A stretch of 64,000 bases of DNA from Paludibacteraceae bacterium (GTDB taxonomy: Bacteria > Bacteroidota > Bacteroidia > Bacteroidales > Paludibacteraceae), in the NCBI GenBank assembly GCA_017550335.1, contig JAFZPM010000009.1, positions 62,001 to 126,000 of the forward strand, written 5' to 3'. This document shows positions 31,609 to 41,007 of this stretch, one piece after another. The notes under the pieces are model-generated. The model saw nothing but the letters and a program-made list of their open reading frames with translations. It made no database searches and was not told where the DNA came from. Each line of letters starts with the position of its first letter. Positions within the stretch are counted from its first letter, which is position 1. The position numbers were made by a program, and so were the translations under genes.

Positions 31609-33588
31609 TTAGTACATCTTGTAGGTGGTCTTCAGCACGCGGAACTCGGTGCGTCGGTTGATGGAGTCCGCGATCTCCTTCTGCTCGTCCGTCAGGGTCT
31701 CGATGTACTCCTCGTCGAGGGCAGCCTCCTCCTTCAGGAAGTTGTATTTCTTCTTGAGCTTCTTGTCCACCACGACCGGCTGTGTCTTTCCGTACCCTTT
31801 GGCGGTCAGACGCTCCGCCTCGATGCCCCCCTTGATGAGGTAGTCGACAACCGACTGCGCACGTTTGCCGGAGAGCTGCAGGTTGCCGTCAGCGGAACCG
31901 ATACGGTCTGTGTGGGCTCCGATCTCGATGGTGATGTTAGGGTTGTCGTTCAGCACCTTCACCAGCTTATCCAAGGCGGCGGAGGACTCAGGCGTAAGGG
32001 TGGCCTTGCCGAACTCGAAGAAGATGTTGTCCAGACCCACAGGCTTGCTGAGGGAGGCGAGGGTGAAGTTGATAGGGAAGGTCTTGGAGTCTTCCAAGTC
32101 CACGGTCACGGCGTCCTCCTTCTGGTTGAGGTAGCCCCTGCAGTTGCCCAACAGCACGTACTTGACGCCCTTGTTGAGGCTCAGCTTGAAGGTTCCGTCC
32201 TTCTTGGACTGCACCTTCGTGTTGGTGCCGTCGTCGCCCACGATGCGCACCGTGGCACCGCCCAGCGCCTCGCCGGACATGTCTGTCACCTTGCCGTCGA
32301 TAAGGAACTCTATCTCAGGCAATTCGAAGGAATATATCTTGTCGTATCCTTTCTTCTCCCCACGGTTGGAGGAGAAGAGTCCTTTCTCTTTCCCTTGGAT
32401 GAAGGTGATGCCGAAGTCGTCTCCGTTGGAGTTGATAGGGTACATCATGTTGGTGACCGTCCAGGAGCCATCCTCCAGTTCGTTGGCGTAGAAGATGTCC
32501 AGTCCGCCGAAGCCCGGGTGTCCCGTGGAGGAGAAGTAGAGCGTTCCGTTCTCCCTCATGCAAGGGAACATCTCGTCTCCGCTGGTGTTGATGGAAGGTC
32601 CCAGGTTGACCGGTGCGCCGAATGAGGTGCCGGTCTTCTCGCTTCGCCAGATATCCTTGCCTCCGTAGCCGCCTGGCATGTCGGAGACGAAGTAGAGGAA
32701 TTTATCGTCGGGCGAGATGGTCGGGTGGGCGAATGTGATGGAGCTATCCGTGGATAGTTTCACCTCGTTCACCTTGCCCCATTTGCCGCCGGAGCGGGTC
32801 ACGTAGCAGATCTGGGCGCCGCGGCTCTCTCCCTTTTGCGCGACGCAACGGGTGAAGTACATTGTCTTGCCGTCCGCGCTGAAGGAGGCGGATCCCTCGT
32901 CCATGTCGGAGTTGATGTCACCCTCTACAGGTGTGATGTCGTCCCATTCCCCCAATGCGTTACGCTTGGCGGTATAGATATCGTTGTTTCGGAGGCCTGT
33001 GATTTTACTGTTTCCGCCGCCGATCTCCTTGTTTTCTCTTGAGGAGTTGAAGTAGACGATCTCACCGTCTCCGCCAGGGAATGCCGGGCTGAACTCTGCC
33101 TTCTTGGAGGAGAAGAACTCCTCCTTCTTCACGATGTAGCGGGTAGGGTTCTTTTCCCACTCCGCGGCCTCCTCGGCGGACTGTTTACCGTTGATGGCGC
33201 GCTGGTCGTTGGGGTGGGTCGCCAGATAGCTGTCGTATAATGTGATGGCATATTTCATCTTTTGGTTCTTCCTCAGTGCGTCGGCGTAGTACAGGAAGAC
33301 GATGGAATCCTTGTAGTTGAACTTCACCGCATTGGCGAAGGCACGTTCGGCCCTTTCGTCGAGGTTCGTGAGTCGGTAGCAATCCCCCAACTTGAATGCG
33401 GTGTACGCCTTCAGTTGCCTATCCTTGAGTTTCACCTTAGGGTAGGCTTTGCTGTAGATGTTCGCCGCGTTATAGTATTCTCCTATCTCGTATTTCTTGT
33501 CCGCCTTTCTGATTTTAGACTTGACGGAGCATCCGCAGAGTAGGGAGAGGAACATTAGTCCGATGAGGTATTTTGCTATTCGAATCAT
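31609..33588 (-). CDS. porE: PorE-like T9SS lipoprotein (TPR, beta-propeller, CarboxypepD_reg-like, OmpA)
   Basis: A 659-residue lipoprotein (lipobox LSLLCGC, Cys near residue 20). Domains in order: TPR-like helices about 25-140 (YYNAANIYSKAYPKVK, KLGDCYRLTN); a WD40/PD40 propeller about 165-420 (EFSPAFPGGDGEIVYFNSS, GSASFSADGKTMYFTR, PTISPDDKFLYFVSD, GGLDIFYANE); a carboxypeptidase-regulatory-like fold about 430-515; an OmpA peptidoglycan-binding domain about 525-655 (FEFGKATLTPESSAALDKL, GAHTDRIGSADGNLQLSGKRA, RRTEFRVLK). This order is that of P. gingivalis PorE, which anchors the T9SS to the cell wall. Assignment by architecture; a paralogue is possible. Confidence 0.75.
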   Translation of the reverse strand: MIRIAKYLIGLMFLSLLCGCSVKSKIRKADKKYEIGEYYNAANIYSKAYPKVKLKDRQLKAYTAFKLGDCYRLTNLDERAERAFANAVKFNYKDSIVFLYYADALRKNQKMKYAITLYDSYLATHPNDQRAINGKQSAEEAAEWEKNPTRYIVKKEEFFSSKKAEFSPAFPGGDGEIVYFNSSRENKEIGGGNSKITGLRNNDIYTAKRNALGEWDDITPVEGDINSDMDEGSASFSADGKTMYFTRCVAQKGESRGAQICYVTRSGGKWGKVNEVKLSTDSSITFAHPTISPDDKFLYFVSDMPGGYGGKDIWRSEKTGTSFGAPVNLGPSINTSGDEMFPCMRENGTLYFSSTGHPGFGGLDIFYANELEDGSWTVTNMMYPINSNGDDFGITFIQGKEKGLFSSNRGEKKGYDKIYSFELPEIEFLIDGKVTDMSGEALGGATVRIVGDDGTNTKVQSKKDGTFKLSLNKGVKYVLLGNCRGYLNQKEDAVTVDLEDSKTFPINFTLASLSKPVGLDNIFFEFGKATLTPESSAALDKLVKVLNDNPNITIEIGAHTDRIGSADGNLQLSGKRAQSVVDYLIKGGIEAERLTAKGYGKTQPVVVDKKLKKKYNFLKEEAALDEEYIETLTDEQKEIADSINRRTEFRVLKTTYKMY

Positions 33589-33644
33589 GTCTGAGATAAT
33601 AGTATCTTTATGTCTATAATATATCTAACGTGAAATGTCGCCTT

Positions 33645-34673
33645 TTATTTTTCGAGGGAGTTCCAACCCTGCGCCTTCAGGGTGATTTCCTGTCCGTCGC
33701 GTGTGATGAGGCAAGAGCCTAATGAAGCGTCGGTCGTGTGTCCGATCACCTTGATGCCCGGCAGGTTCTGGAACACGTCGTTCATCGACAGCGGTACGGT
33801 GAAGAGCAGTTCGTAGTCCTCTCCTCCGTTCAGGGCGACGGTGGTGACGTTCATGTTGAACTCCTCCGCCATGACTGCGGTTTGGTAGTCGATAGGGATC
33901 CTGTCCTCGTAGACGCGGCAACCCACATTGCTTTGCTTGCAGATGTGCAACAGTTCGGAGGAGAGTCCGTCCGAGATGTCCATCATGGAGGTTGGCACCA
34001 CGTTGATGCGCTCCAGCGACTCGATGATGTCCTGCCGAGCCTCAGGCTTCAGCTGTCGTTCGATGATGTATTCCTTGCCAGCGAAGTCGGGTTGGATGGA
34101 ATTGTCTCCTGCGAATATCTTCTTCTCACGTTCGAGGAGCAACAGTCCCATGTAGGCTGCGCCGAGGTCGCCCGATACGCAGATGAGGTCATTGGGTTGG
34201 GCTGTGTCGCGGCAGACCACCTTCCCCTTCTCGCCTTCGCCGATGCAGGTGATGCTGATGGTCAGGCCCGTCATGGAGGCGGATGTGTCGCCGCCTACCA
34301 GATCCACTCCGTAGTGGTCGCACGCCAACCGTATGCCTGCGTAGAGCTCCTCCATGTCCTCCACGGAGAACCGTTTGGAGACGCCGAGGGAGACGGTTAT
34401 CTGTTTGGGTTTACCGTTCATGGCGCAGATGTCGGAGATGTTGACGACCGCCGACTTGTAGCCCAAGTGCTTCAGGGGCACGTAGGTGAGGTCGAAGTGC
34501 ACGCCCTCCAGCAGGAGGTCTGTGGTGACCAACACTTGTTTCTCCTTGTAGTCTAAGATGGCCGCGTCGTCCCCTATGCCTTTCAGCGAGGAACTGTTCT
34601 TCAGCTCGAAGTCTTGGGTGAGGTGTTTGATGAGTCCGAACTCGCCCAATGTGGATATTTCTGTTCTTTGCAT
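33645..34673 (-). CDS. thiL: Thiamine-monophosphate kinase
   Basis: Makes thiamine diphosphate from thiamine monophosphate with ATP. About 342 residues. Family blocks: GEFGLIKHLT at the start, KGIGDDAAIL, VTTDLLLEGVHFDL, GVDLVGGDTSAS, MMDISDGLSSELLHI and LNGGEDYELLFTVP. The start at 34673 (MQRTEISTLGEFG) fits the usual N-terminus better than 34715. The PorE-like gene follows 56 bases later on the same strand, so they may share a transcript, although the functions are unrelated. Confidence 0.94.
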   Translation of the reverse strand: MQRTEISTLGEFGLIKHLTQDFELKNSSSLKGIGDDAAILDYKEKQVLVTTDLLLEGVHFDLTYVPLKHLGYKSAVVNISDICAMNGKPKQITVSLGVSKRFSVEDMEELYAGIRLACDHYGVDLVGGDTSASMTGLTISITCIGEGEKGKVVCRDTAQPNDLICVSGDLGAAYMGLLLLEREKKIFAGDNSIQPDFAGKEYIIERQLKPEARQDIIESLERINVVPTSMMDISDGLSSELLHICKQSNVGCRVYEDRIPIDYQTAVMAEEFNMNVTTVALNGGEDYELLFTVPLSMNDVFQNLPGIKVIGHTTDASLGSCLITRDGQEITLKAQGWNSLEK

Positions 34674-34786
34674 TTCCGCTGTTATTGTTCGAATGGGTTC
34701 CTTCAAATTTCCCAACCCATTGTATTATCTTTTGATTATCAGTTGAATGGGTGAATGTTAATGACTAACTCACTTTAAACCAAAAT

Positions 34787-34813
34787 GTAGAGGCACGGAG
34801 TCCGAGCCTCTAC
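34787..34813. repeat. Imperfect 27-bp palindrome (GTAGAGGC / GCCTCTAC)
   Basis: Half-sites GTAGAGGC and GCCTCTAC with an inner CGGA/TCCG pairing and one A-A mismatch. It lies 33 bases past the DUF4139 gene and could work as its terminator, though the T-run is weak. It resembles the perfect palindromes at 42270 and 42358. Confidence 0.55.
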
Positions 34814-34845
34814 AGATTTGGTGTATGGTTGACCTGACAAGGCCA

Positions 34846-36813
34846 TTATTCCAAGTACAGGGACTTGCCCACTGGGTATTTGACTCTGTACGTGAATTCG
34901 AATTTCTTCTCCTCGCCAGGTTGGAGGGTAGTCCGCCATGTGAGGATACCCGTGCTCTTGTCCACCGAAGCGCCTTGGCTCTGCAGGAGATCCACCGTGA
35001 TATCCTCGTCGTTGGAGAGAGGATATTGGTCTTTCACCGCGATGTTCACTGGCGTGTCCTTCGTGTTGTTGAGGGTGATCTTCCAGGTGCGGGTAGCCTT
35101 GCTGCTGGAGATCAGCACTTGCTTGGAAGAGTTGGATTGCACGATTTCACGGTTGACGGTGATACCCTTGTCCGCACCGATGGAGAGTTCCACATAGTTC
35201 TTCATGGCGTTGGTGGAGAGGTAACTTTGTCCCTTGAACTCGTTGTTCCAGAAGATGTAAACCGGTCCGTCCAACAATTTGTATTTCGTCCAATTAGGGA
35301 TGAAGGCGGAGATATATGCCTTCTTCTCCAATTTAGGCAATACCACATATTCGTAGTCGACGTCGATCGTGTAGCTGTTGATACGGATAAGGGTCGGGAT
35401 GTTGTTGGATGGAATCGTGTATTTGTTAGGGATGGAGACCGTGAAAGGAGCCAAGTTGAGCCAACCTGGAACAATCTCCTCGGACTCCATGTCGCCTTCC
35501 GTGAGGTGTGCAGGGCGTAATTCCTTGTGTGCGAGGTTGTTGATCTTCTTTTCGGCGTTGTCCGTGCTGCTGGATACGTTTGAGGCGACGCTCTGTTCTT
35601 GGTCGTTTCCTGCGTTATTGTTCAGTACCTCGTTGAGGTCGTTTTGTTTCAGCTCGGCGGATTCGTTCAAGTTGATGTTGATCACGTCGCCTGTGTTAGG
35701 GCTGACTTGCACGTTCTGGGTGGTGTATCCGAGGTGGGAGTACTCCAGTTGGCAGTTCTCAGGCACGTTGATCTCGTAGAAACCGTTTTGGTCTGTGATG
35801 GCGTAGAGGTTCGTTCCTGTGGCCACGATGCAGACGTAAGGGAGCGGTTGCATGAAGTTGGATACGATACCCTTGACAGTCTTTGTGCGAGGTTTGATCT
35901 TCGCTTGTGCTTTCGCCACGTATTGGGCGCTGTTGCCGAAGTTCAGCTTGTCGCTGGTGATGGAAGGGGAGACGTTATCCTCCAAAGGATCTTCTGTGGA
36001 GATGCGGATTGCCACGTTGCTCCAATCCTCGTGCACGTTCTGTTTCACGTTGGCTGCGTAGGTGAGTTGCAACGGATGTTTGTTGTCCGTGATGCGCGCC
36101 TCGTATACAGGGTTCCAACCTGCCTCCGTCACGTAGTAGGTCAGTCTGACTTTTGTTTCGGTAGCCTTGTCCGTCTGCACCATGGCTTTGATGGTGAAGG
36201 AAGACTCGTTGGCGGTCAGGTTGAGAGCTATCTGCTTCTGAGTCAATGAGATGTATTGATTGGTGAACTCTTTCTTTTTCTTCTTCAGTTTATTTTGCTC
36301 GTTCTCGATCTCTGTCATCTTCTTGTGGTAGAAGGTGGTGATCTTCGAGAGGTCGTCCGCGGTGATTCCCTCAACGCCCTTGATGCTTTTATTGGATTTC
36401 ATCATCTCCTTTTCGGAGGCGTACACTTCCAGCAAGCTGTTGGTTTGTGCGATGGAGTCTTTCAGGGCATCGGTGATTTTCTGTATCTTGGCGGTCTCCT
36501 CCAATATTTTCTTCTGGTTGGCGAAGTCCAGCTCATGGGTGACGGAGATCAAGGTCGCGTTCTCGTTCGCCATCTTCACTAGGATGCTCTTCGGATCGAT
36601 GGAAGGGGAGAGCGATCTGATTCTCAACTCGGTGATGCCGGCAGGCAGGCTGACTACGGAAGAACGTTCCACTTCGGCTCCCGAACGGTAGATTGTCACT
36701 TGGTCTATGTCCATCTGTAGGTCTTTCTCAGTGGCCCAGCTGCTCATCGGTAATGCCAACAAAGATAGTAGCATTAGCTTAAATGTCTTGTAGTACTTCA
36801 TATTCATGTTCAT
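34846..36813 (-). CDS. Secreted DUF4139 domain protein with inserted CarboxypepD_reg-like domain
   Basis: A 655-residue protein with a signal peptide (LMLLSLLALPMSSWA). The N-terminal part (VTIYRSGAEVERSSVVSLPAGITELRI) matches DUF4140, and the later region (WNPVYEARI, YVVLPKLEKKAYISAF, RTWKITLNNTKDTPVNIAVKDQYP) matches DUF4139, the mucoidy-inhibitor MuiA-like family. Residues about 120-200 form a charged coiled coil. Between the two halves, about residues 310-375, is a beta-sandwich of the carboxypeptidase regulatory type (GIVSNFMQPLPYVCIVATGTN, YEINVPENCQLEYSHLGY). Function is unknown; probably periplasmic or on the surface. The start could also be 36801. Confidence 0.82.
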   Translation of the reverse strand: MNMNMKYYKTFKLMLLSLLALPMSSWATEKDLQMDIDQVTIYRSGAEVERSSVVSLPAGITELRIRSLSPSIDPKSILVKMANENATLISVTHELDFANQKKILEETAKIQKITDALKDSIAQTNSLLEVYASEKEMMKSNKSIKGVEGITADDLSKITTFYHKKMTEIENEQNKLKKKKKEFTNQYISLTQKQIALNLTANESSFTIKAMVQTDKATETKVRLTYYVTEAGWNPVYEARITDNKHPLQLTYAANVKQNVHEDWSNVAIRISTEDPLEDNVSPSITSDKLNFGNSAQYVAKAQAKIKPRTKTVKGIVSNFMQPLPYVCIVATGTNLYAITDQNGFYEINVPENCQLEYSHLGYTTQNVQVSPNTGDVININLNESAELKQNDLNEVLNNNAGNDQEQSVASNVSSSTDNAEKKINNLAHKELRPAHLTEGDMESEEIVPGWLNLAPFTVSIPNKYTIPSNNIPTLIRINSYTIDVDYEYVVLPKLEKKAYISAFIPNWTKYKLLDGPVYIFWNNEFKGQSYLSTNAMKNYVELSIGADKGITVNREIVQSNSSKQVLISSSKATRTWKITLNNTKDTPVNIAVKDQYPLSNDEDITVDLLQSQGASVDKSTGILTWRTTLQPGEEKKFEFTYRVKYPVGKSLYLE

Positions 36814-37029
36814 ATTTTCATAATATTTCTGCAGAAGTTTCGTCTATGGTTCCAGGCGTTTCTCGCCTTCGTTCCACTATAGCATGGCAAAGTTAAAAAA
36901 TTGCCTTATATTTTTTTAACTTTGTTGCATAAAATATCATTTAAAATTATTAATTTGGGATTATCCCTTTAGGACATGGGGTTCTAGGGTGAGTTGTTTA
37001 ATGTAGGTATAACAAAACAGAGAATGATT

Positions 37030-38289
37030 ATGAGTGATAGTAAGGCGTTATACATCGGCCATGTATTGTTGAATGGCGAGTATGTCAATGTGAGGATGGA
37101 GCATGGTGTGTTCACGGGCGTCGGCAAGGATGTCAAGCCGGAACCCGGGGATGAGATTTTCCATTCGGACCTGATGAAGAACATGGCGATCGTGCCTCCG
37201 TTCTACAATATGCACACGCATGCGGCCATGACGCTCCTGCGCGGCTATGCCGACGACATGGAGCTCTTCACGTGGCTCAATGAGCACATATGGCCTTTCG
37301 AGGCGAAGATGACGGCGGACGATATCCGTATCGGTAGCGAGTTGGCCGTGCTGGAGATGATCAAGTCGGGTACGGTCTTTTTCAATGATATGTATTGGAA
37401 CACGGAGGTGACCTGGAAGGTCTTGGACCGCATGGGGATCCGTGGTTGCATGGGCGTCACGTTGATCGACAACATAGGCGAGGAGCGTATCGAGGCCTCC
37501 TTCGACGTGTTTGAGAAGTATGTGGGGCGTTCTTCCCGTATCCTGATGTCGCTTGCTCCGCACGCCGTCTATACGGTCGGTGAGAAGCTTTGGCTCCGTG
37601 CGGTGGAGACGGTCCGTAAGCACCATGCCTTCTGCCATTTCCATCTCTCCGAGACGAAGAAGGAGGTGCATGATTGCGTGAAGGAACATGGTCTGTCTCC
37701 TGTCCGTTGGCTGGACAAGTTGGGCGTCTTGGGACCGGACTGCATCGCCGCCCATGTGGTGCACGTGGATGCGGAGGAACTTGCCATCATGAAGGAGCGG
37801 GGCGTGACGATCGCCCATAATCCTATATCCAACATGAAACTCTCCTCCGGCTTCTTCCGGACGAAGATGGTGATCGACTCGGGTTGTCGGGTGACGGTCG
37901 GTACGGACGGTTGCTCTTCCAATAACAACCTAGACATGCGCGAGGAGGTGAAATGCGCCTCCATGATCGCGAAGTGCAACTACGGGCCTGAGATTCTCCC
38001 GGTGGACATGGCGGTGGATTGGGCGACCAAGAACGGTGCGGAGGCCTTTGGCATCAATGGCGGAGAGATCAAGGTCGGGAAGGTGGCGGACGCTTTGCTG
38101 ATAGACTTGGACAACGAGCGTTTCGTGCCTTGCTACAACTTCAACTCCAACTTGGTGAACGCTTCCAGCAACGAGGCTTTCAACACGCTCATCTGCGATG
38201 GTAAGATCGTCATGAAGGACCGCAAGGTGAAGGACGAGGAGCGCATCATCGCCGAGGCGAAGGAGTGCTGCAAGAAGTGGATGAAATAG
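37030..38289 (+). CDS. Amidohydrolase of the 5'-methylthioadenosine/S-adenosylhomocysteine deaminase family
   Basis: About 419 residues. Metal-dependent deaminase with PPFYNMHTHAAMTLLRGYADD (HxH), then CHFHLSETKKEV (His), AAHVVHVD (His) and VTVGTDGCSSNNNLDM (the catalytic Asp), the MtaD/SsnA/TrzN layout. It probably deaminates MTA, SAH or adenosine-type substrates in the cytoplasm. Substrate is inferred only from the family. Starts at 37024 and 37030 are both possible; the longer frame begins with TTG at 36994. It stands alone. Confidence 0.85.
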   Translation: MSDSKALYIGHVLLNGEYVNVRMEHGVFTGVGKDVKPEPGDEIFHSDLMKNMAIVPPFYNMHTHAAMTLLRGYADDMELFTWLNEHIWPFEAKMTADDIRIGSELAVLEMIKSGTVFFNDMYWNTEVTWKVLDRMGIRGCMGVTLIDNIGEERIEASFDVFEKYVGRSSRILMSLAPHAVYTVGEKLWLRAVETVRKHHAFCHFHLSETKKEVHDCVKEHGLSPVRWLDKLGVLGPDCIAAHVVHVDAEELAIMKERGVTIAHNPISNMKLSSGFFRTKMVIDSGCRVTVGTDGCSSNNNLDMREEVKCASMIAKCNYGPEILPVDMAVDWATKNGAEAFGINGGEIKVGKVADALLIDLDNERFVPCYNFNSNLVNASSNEAFNTLICDGKIVMKDRKVKDEERIIAEAKECCKKWMK

Positions 38290-38343
38290 CCTGGTATAGT
38301 TTGATAGGAGAAACCCTTCTCTGGCGGGAACGTTAGGGAAGGG

Positions 38344-38655
38344 TTAGCATCCCAATAGAAATTCAGAGACGAGCACGGTCAGGCAGCTGACGCATGCCAC
38401 AGGAAACAACCCTGCTCCGAGTAACGCCGCCGCTATGCTGGTCAGCAGTGCGGCTAGTCCCGCTATGGGGCATTGCGTCGCTTCGATGATGGCCGGGAAG
38501 GTCATGACCGAGAGGGTCACGTAGGGCACGTAGTAGAGGAATGATCTGACGAACTGGTTGGTGATAGGCTTCCGTATCAGGGTCAGAGGCAACACCCTGA
38601 TGATGTAGGAGACCAGGGCGGCTACAAGGATATATATGATCGTGTTATGTGTCAT
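38344..38655 (-). CDS. azlD: AzlD family branched-chain amino-acid exporter subunit
   Basis: A 103-residue protein with about four membrane helices. IIYILVAALVSYIIRVLPLTLIRKP is the usual AzlD opening, followed by FVRSFLYYVPYVTLSVMTFPAII. It pairs with AzlC to export branched-chain amino acids or their analogues. Its start overlaps the azlC stop by four bases, so the two are translationally coupled. Confidence 0.9.
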   Translation of the reverse strand: MTHNTIIYILVAALVSYIIRVLPLTLIRKPITNQFVRSFLYYVPYVTLSVMTFPAIIEATQCPIAGLAALLTSIAAALLGAGLFPVACVSCLTVLVSEFLLGC

Positions 38656-39389
38656 TCCTTTCCCTCCATTTGATTGATTTCATTGTCTTTCACTGGTTTC
38701 ACGAGGGCCGCCACGGTTGATATGATGACGGTCAGTATGATGGTGCGTGTGCCTGCCGACAAATCCTTGATGTAAGGCGTTTGCGAAGCCCCGAAGCTGA
38801 GCAGGAAGCTCGCGAAGACTGCCGCGGAGATGACCTTCTCCTTCTTCGCAGGTGGTATGATGATAGCGATGAACATGCCGTAGAGGGCCACCGAGAGTGC
38901 GCTGGTGATGTGGCCCGGCAGCAGGTTGCCCAGCCAGATGCCTAGGAAATTACCCAATCCCCATAACGGGATGGACATGAGCATGGCTCCGTAGAAGTGG
39001 TGGGGGGAGAGGTAGCCTGGTCGCGCGATGGAGACGCCGAATATCTCGTCCGTGATGCCGAAGCCCACGAGCAGTCTGTGGAAGAATGGTGCGTTAGGGT
39101 CGAACCGTTGGCTGAGGGAACAGCTCATCAGCAGGTAGCGCGCGTTGGCGATGAAGGTGATGAGCGCCACTTCGGCGTACGTGGCCAGTTCCGCGATGGA
39201 GGTGTAAAGACCGTATTCGCCCGCCGAGGCGTGGTTGAGGACACTGGCGAGATAGCCCTCTATGGGGGTCATCCCCGCTTTCCTGGCGATGAATCCTAAG
39301 GAGAATGCCACGGCGAAATAGCCCATTCCGATAGGGAATCCATCGCGTAACCCATCCAAAAAATCCTTTTTCTTTTCGTTTATTTTCAA
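38652..39389 (-). CDS. azlC: AzlC family branched-chain amino-acid exporter subunit
   Basis: A 245-residue membrane protein. FLDGLRDGFPIGMGYFAVAFSLG at the start, NHASAGEYGLY and FIANARYLLMSCSLSQRF, then FGITDEIFGV are AzlC family blocks. About six to seven membrane helices. First gene of an azlC-azlD pair with a four-base overlap. Substrate specificity is inferred from the family. Confidence 0.92.
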   Translation of the reverse strand: MKINEKKKDFLDGLRDGFPIGMGYFAVAFSLGFIARKAGMTPIEGYLASVLNHASAGEYGLYTSIAELATYAEVALITFIANARYLLMSCSLSQRFDPNAPFFHRLLVGFGITDEIFGVSIARPGYLSPHHFYGAMLMSIPLWGLGNFLGIWLGNLLPGHITSALSVALYGMFIAIIIPPAKKEKVISAAVFASFLLSFGASQTPYIKDLSAGTRTIILTVIISTVAALVKPVKDNEINQMEGKE

Positions 39390-39473
39390 CTCTTTAGGCC
39401 CTTCCTTAAATTAGACCGCGAAGTTACAAAAGAAATCAGAAATTTTATGGGTGGGTTAGCGTGAATTTTATTT

Positions 39474-40742
39474 TTATCTGATGATTATTTTAGCGACGTC
39501 CGTATATCCTTCGCAGACGATCTGCACGTTGTATAGTCCGGGAGCCAGTTGTGTGGAGATCTCGGATGTGCCGTCTATCTCTTTGGTTTGCACCAAGGTT
39601 CCTGTCACGTTATAGATCGATACGGTTGCTTTGCCCGGGGTGGAGACGGTGAAACGGCCCTCCTCCACGATGGTTGGATAGATGATCGGTTGTTCTCCTT
39701 GAATTGCCTCCATGTCCGTCTTTTCAGAGCATCCTCCGTATCGATCGCAGAGGAATCTTCCTGCGGATGACAACTCCCCGCCGCATCCGTTCTTGAACAT
39801 GGCGGCTCCGTTTCCTCCGTATCCGTAAGCGTTGTATATCCAGCTGACGATTTGTTTTCTGTCATTCAATAATCCTAGGCAGTCTTGCAAGAATAGGATG
39901 CCGCCTTCGAGATTGATGTTATTGCTTTCTGCCGTGGAAAGTTCTGGTACTTCCCCGAGGTTCCATTCGGTCGCGAAGACAGGGACTGCCATTGTGGCGG
40001 CGTGGAATTCCGCGGATTCAAGATTCATGTGGGCGACCTCCCCTGCGTAGAAATGGAACGAGTACATGATGTTTGCCTTGTCCGTGGTGATCTTGTTATC
40101 GCTTTGAGCCACTTGGGAGTTGATGCTCTGACACCAGTTAGGGGTTCCTACGATGATGATCGGTTTTTTCGTGTCTATGGCGGTGATGGTGTCGATGATC
40201 GCCTCCGCGTATTTTTTGATGGTTTCCCAGTTCACATGGGATGGTTCGTTGCATATCTCGTAGAGGATGTGCTTGTATTGCTTGTCCGCCACTTCCTGCG
40301 CCATCGCATGGAAGAATTTGGCGGCCTCGTCGATGTAGTCGTTCGGGTCGCCGCTGTCTGTCATCTTCTTGTTGTACCTATTCATGAAGTTCCAGTCGAT
40401 GATGCAGTAAAGGCCCGCTTCGTTGGTCCATTCCATCCATTGCTTGACTTGCTCGTCGCTGATTATGTCCTCTCCGGAGATTTGGCGAACGACACGTATG
40501 CAGTTCATGCGCATTCCCCGTAGATCGTCGAGGTCCTCTTTGGACTTCATGCAGTTCTCGTAGTCGGGGCTGAAAGCGTTGAATCCCCTCAATTGGATGG
40601 TGTCGCCGTTCTCGTCGGTGAGTTGGTTGCCCACCAGTTGCAATCGGCCGAATTGTTCGATGTAGTTTACTTTGTTGTCTGCATGTATATGTAAACATGC
40701 GCAAATCAAAGGCATTAAAATAAGTAATCTCTTTATATCCAT
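39474..40742 (-). CDS. Secreted GH5 glycoside hydrolase with a C-terminal T9SS-like domain
   Basis: About 422 residues. The signal peptide is KRLLILMPLICACLHIHA, with the start at 40742 (MDIKRLL) rather than 40799. The GH5 barrel covers about residues 30-325: GDTIQLRGFNAF, YCIIDWNF, the acid/base Glu in LYEICNEPSH, the MYSFHFYAGE His/Tyr pair and the nucleophile in VFATEWNLGE. The C-terminal 70 residues (TVSTPGKATVSIYNVTGTLVQ, LAPGLYNVQIVCEGYTDVAKIIIR) are a T9SS type-A sorting domain, less typical than those at 56-60 kb. Endo-beta-glucanase or mannanase activity is likely but not distinguishable here. Confidence 0.88.
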   Translation of the reverse strand: MDIKRLLILMPLICACLHIHADNKVNYIEQFGRLQLVGNQLTDENGDTIQLRGFNAFSPDYENCMKSKEDLDDLRGMRMNCIRVVRQISGEDIISDEQVKQWMEWTNEAGLYCIIDWNFMNRYNKKMTDSGDPNDYIDEAAKFFHAMAQEVADKQYKHILYEICNEPSHVNWETIKKYAEAIIDTITAIDTKKPIIIVGTPNWCQSINSQVAQSDNKITTDKANIMYSFHFYAGEVAHMNLESAEFHAATMAVPVFATEWNLGEVPELSTAESNNINLEGGILFLQDCLGLLNDRKQIVSWIYNAYGYGGNGAAMFKNGCGGELSSAGRFLCDRYGGCSEKTDMEAIQGEQPIIYPTIVEEGRFTVSTPGKATVSIYNVTGTLVQTKEIDGTSEISTQLAPGLYNVQIVCEGYTDVAKIIIR

Positions 40743-40927
40743 AAGCGTAATTTGTGTGGTTCTTTTTGTCTGAAGTTTGTTCGATAGGGGGACCATCAAC
40801 CTATTTGGAACAAAATTCTAACAAATATAATGATTCTTCATGATATTCAAAAGGGGAATCCCTACGGATGCGCATAAATTCCATTAGGGCATGTCGGGAA
40901 TCGATTCGGTTTCCTACGTCTATGGCA

Positions 40928-40958
40928 TGGTGAATCGTAAATATTTAAATAGTAAATA
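40928..40958. repeat. 22-bp repeat, locus B (one unit plus part)
   Basis: TGGTGAATCGTAAATATTTAAA-type unit followed by TAGTAAATA, the same family as at 12665 and 60860. It directly adjoins the fba terminator. Confidence 0.65.
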
Positions 40959-40986
40959 AAAAGGCTGCCCATTCGGACAGCCTTTT
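40958..40986 (-). terminator. Rho-independent terminator of fba
   Basis: Minus strand AAAGGCTG/CAGCCTTT with a 10-base loop, followed by TTTTTA. Confidence 0.85.
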
Positions 40987-41007
40987 GATGAAATTGGGAA
41001 GCTATGA

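Noticed and set aside
31432..32625. Long plus-strand frame opposite the PorE-like gene
   Set aside because: Composition is a shadow of the minus-strand gene. The minus strand has clear domains throughout.
38312..38345. Terminator between the deaminase and azlD genes
   Set aside because: AACCCTTC/GAAGGGTT can pair, but the loop is long, no T-run follows, and it overlaps the azlD stop. Left uncalled.
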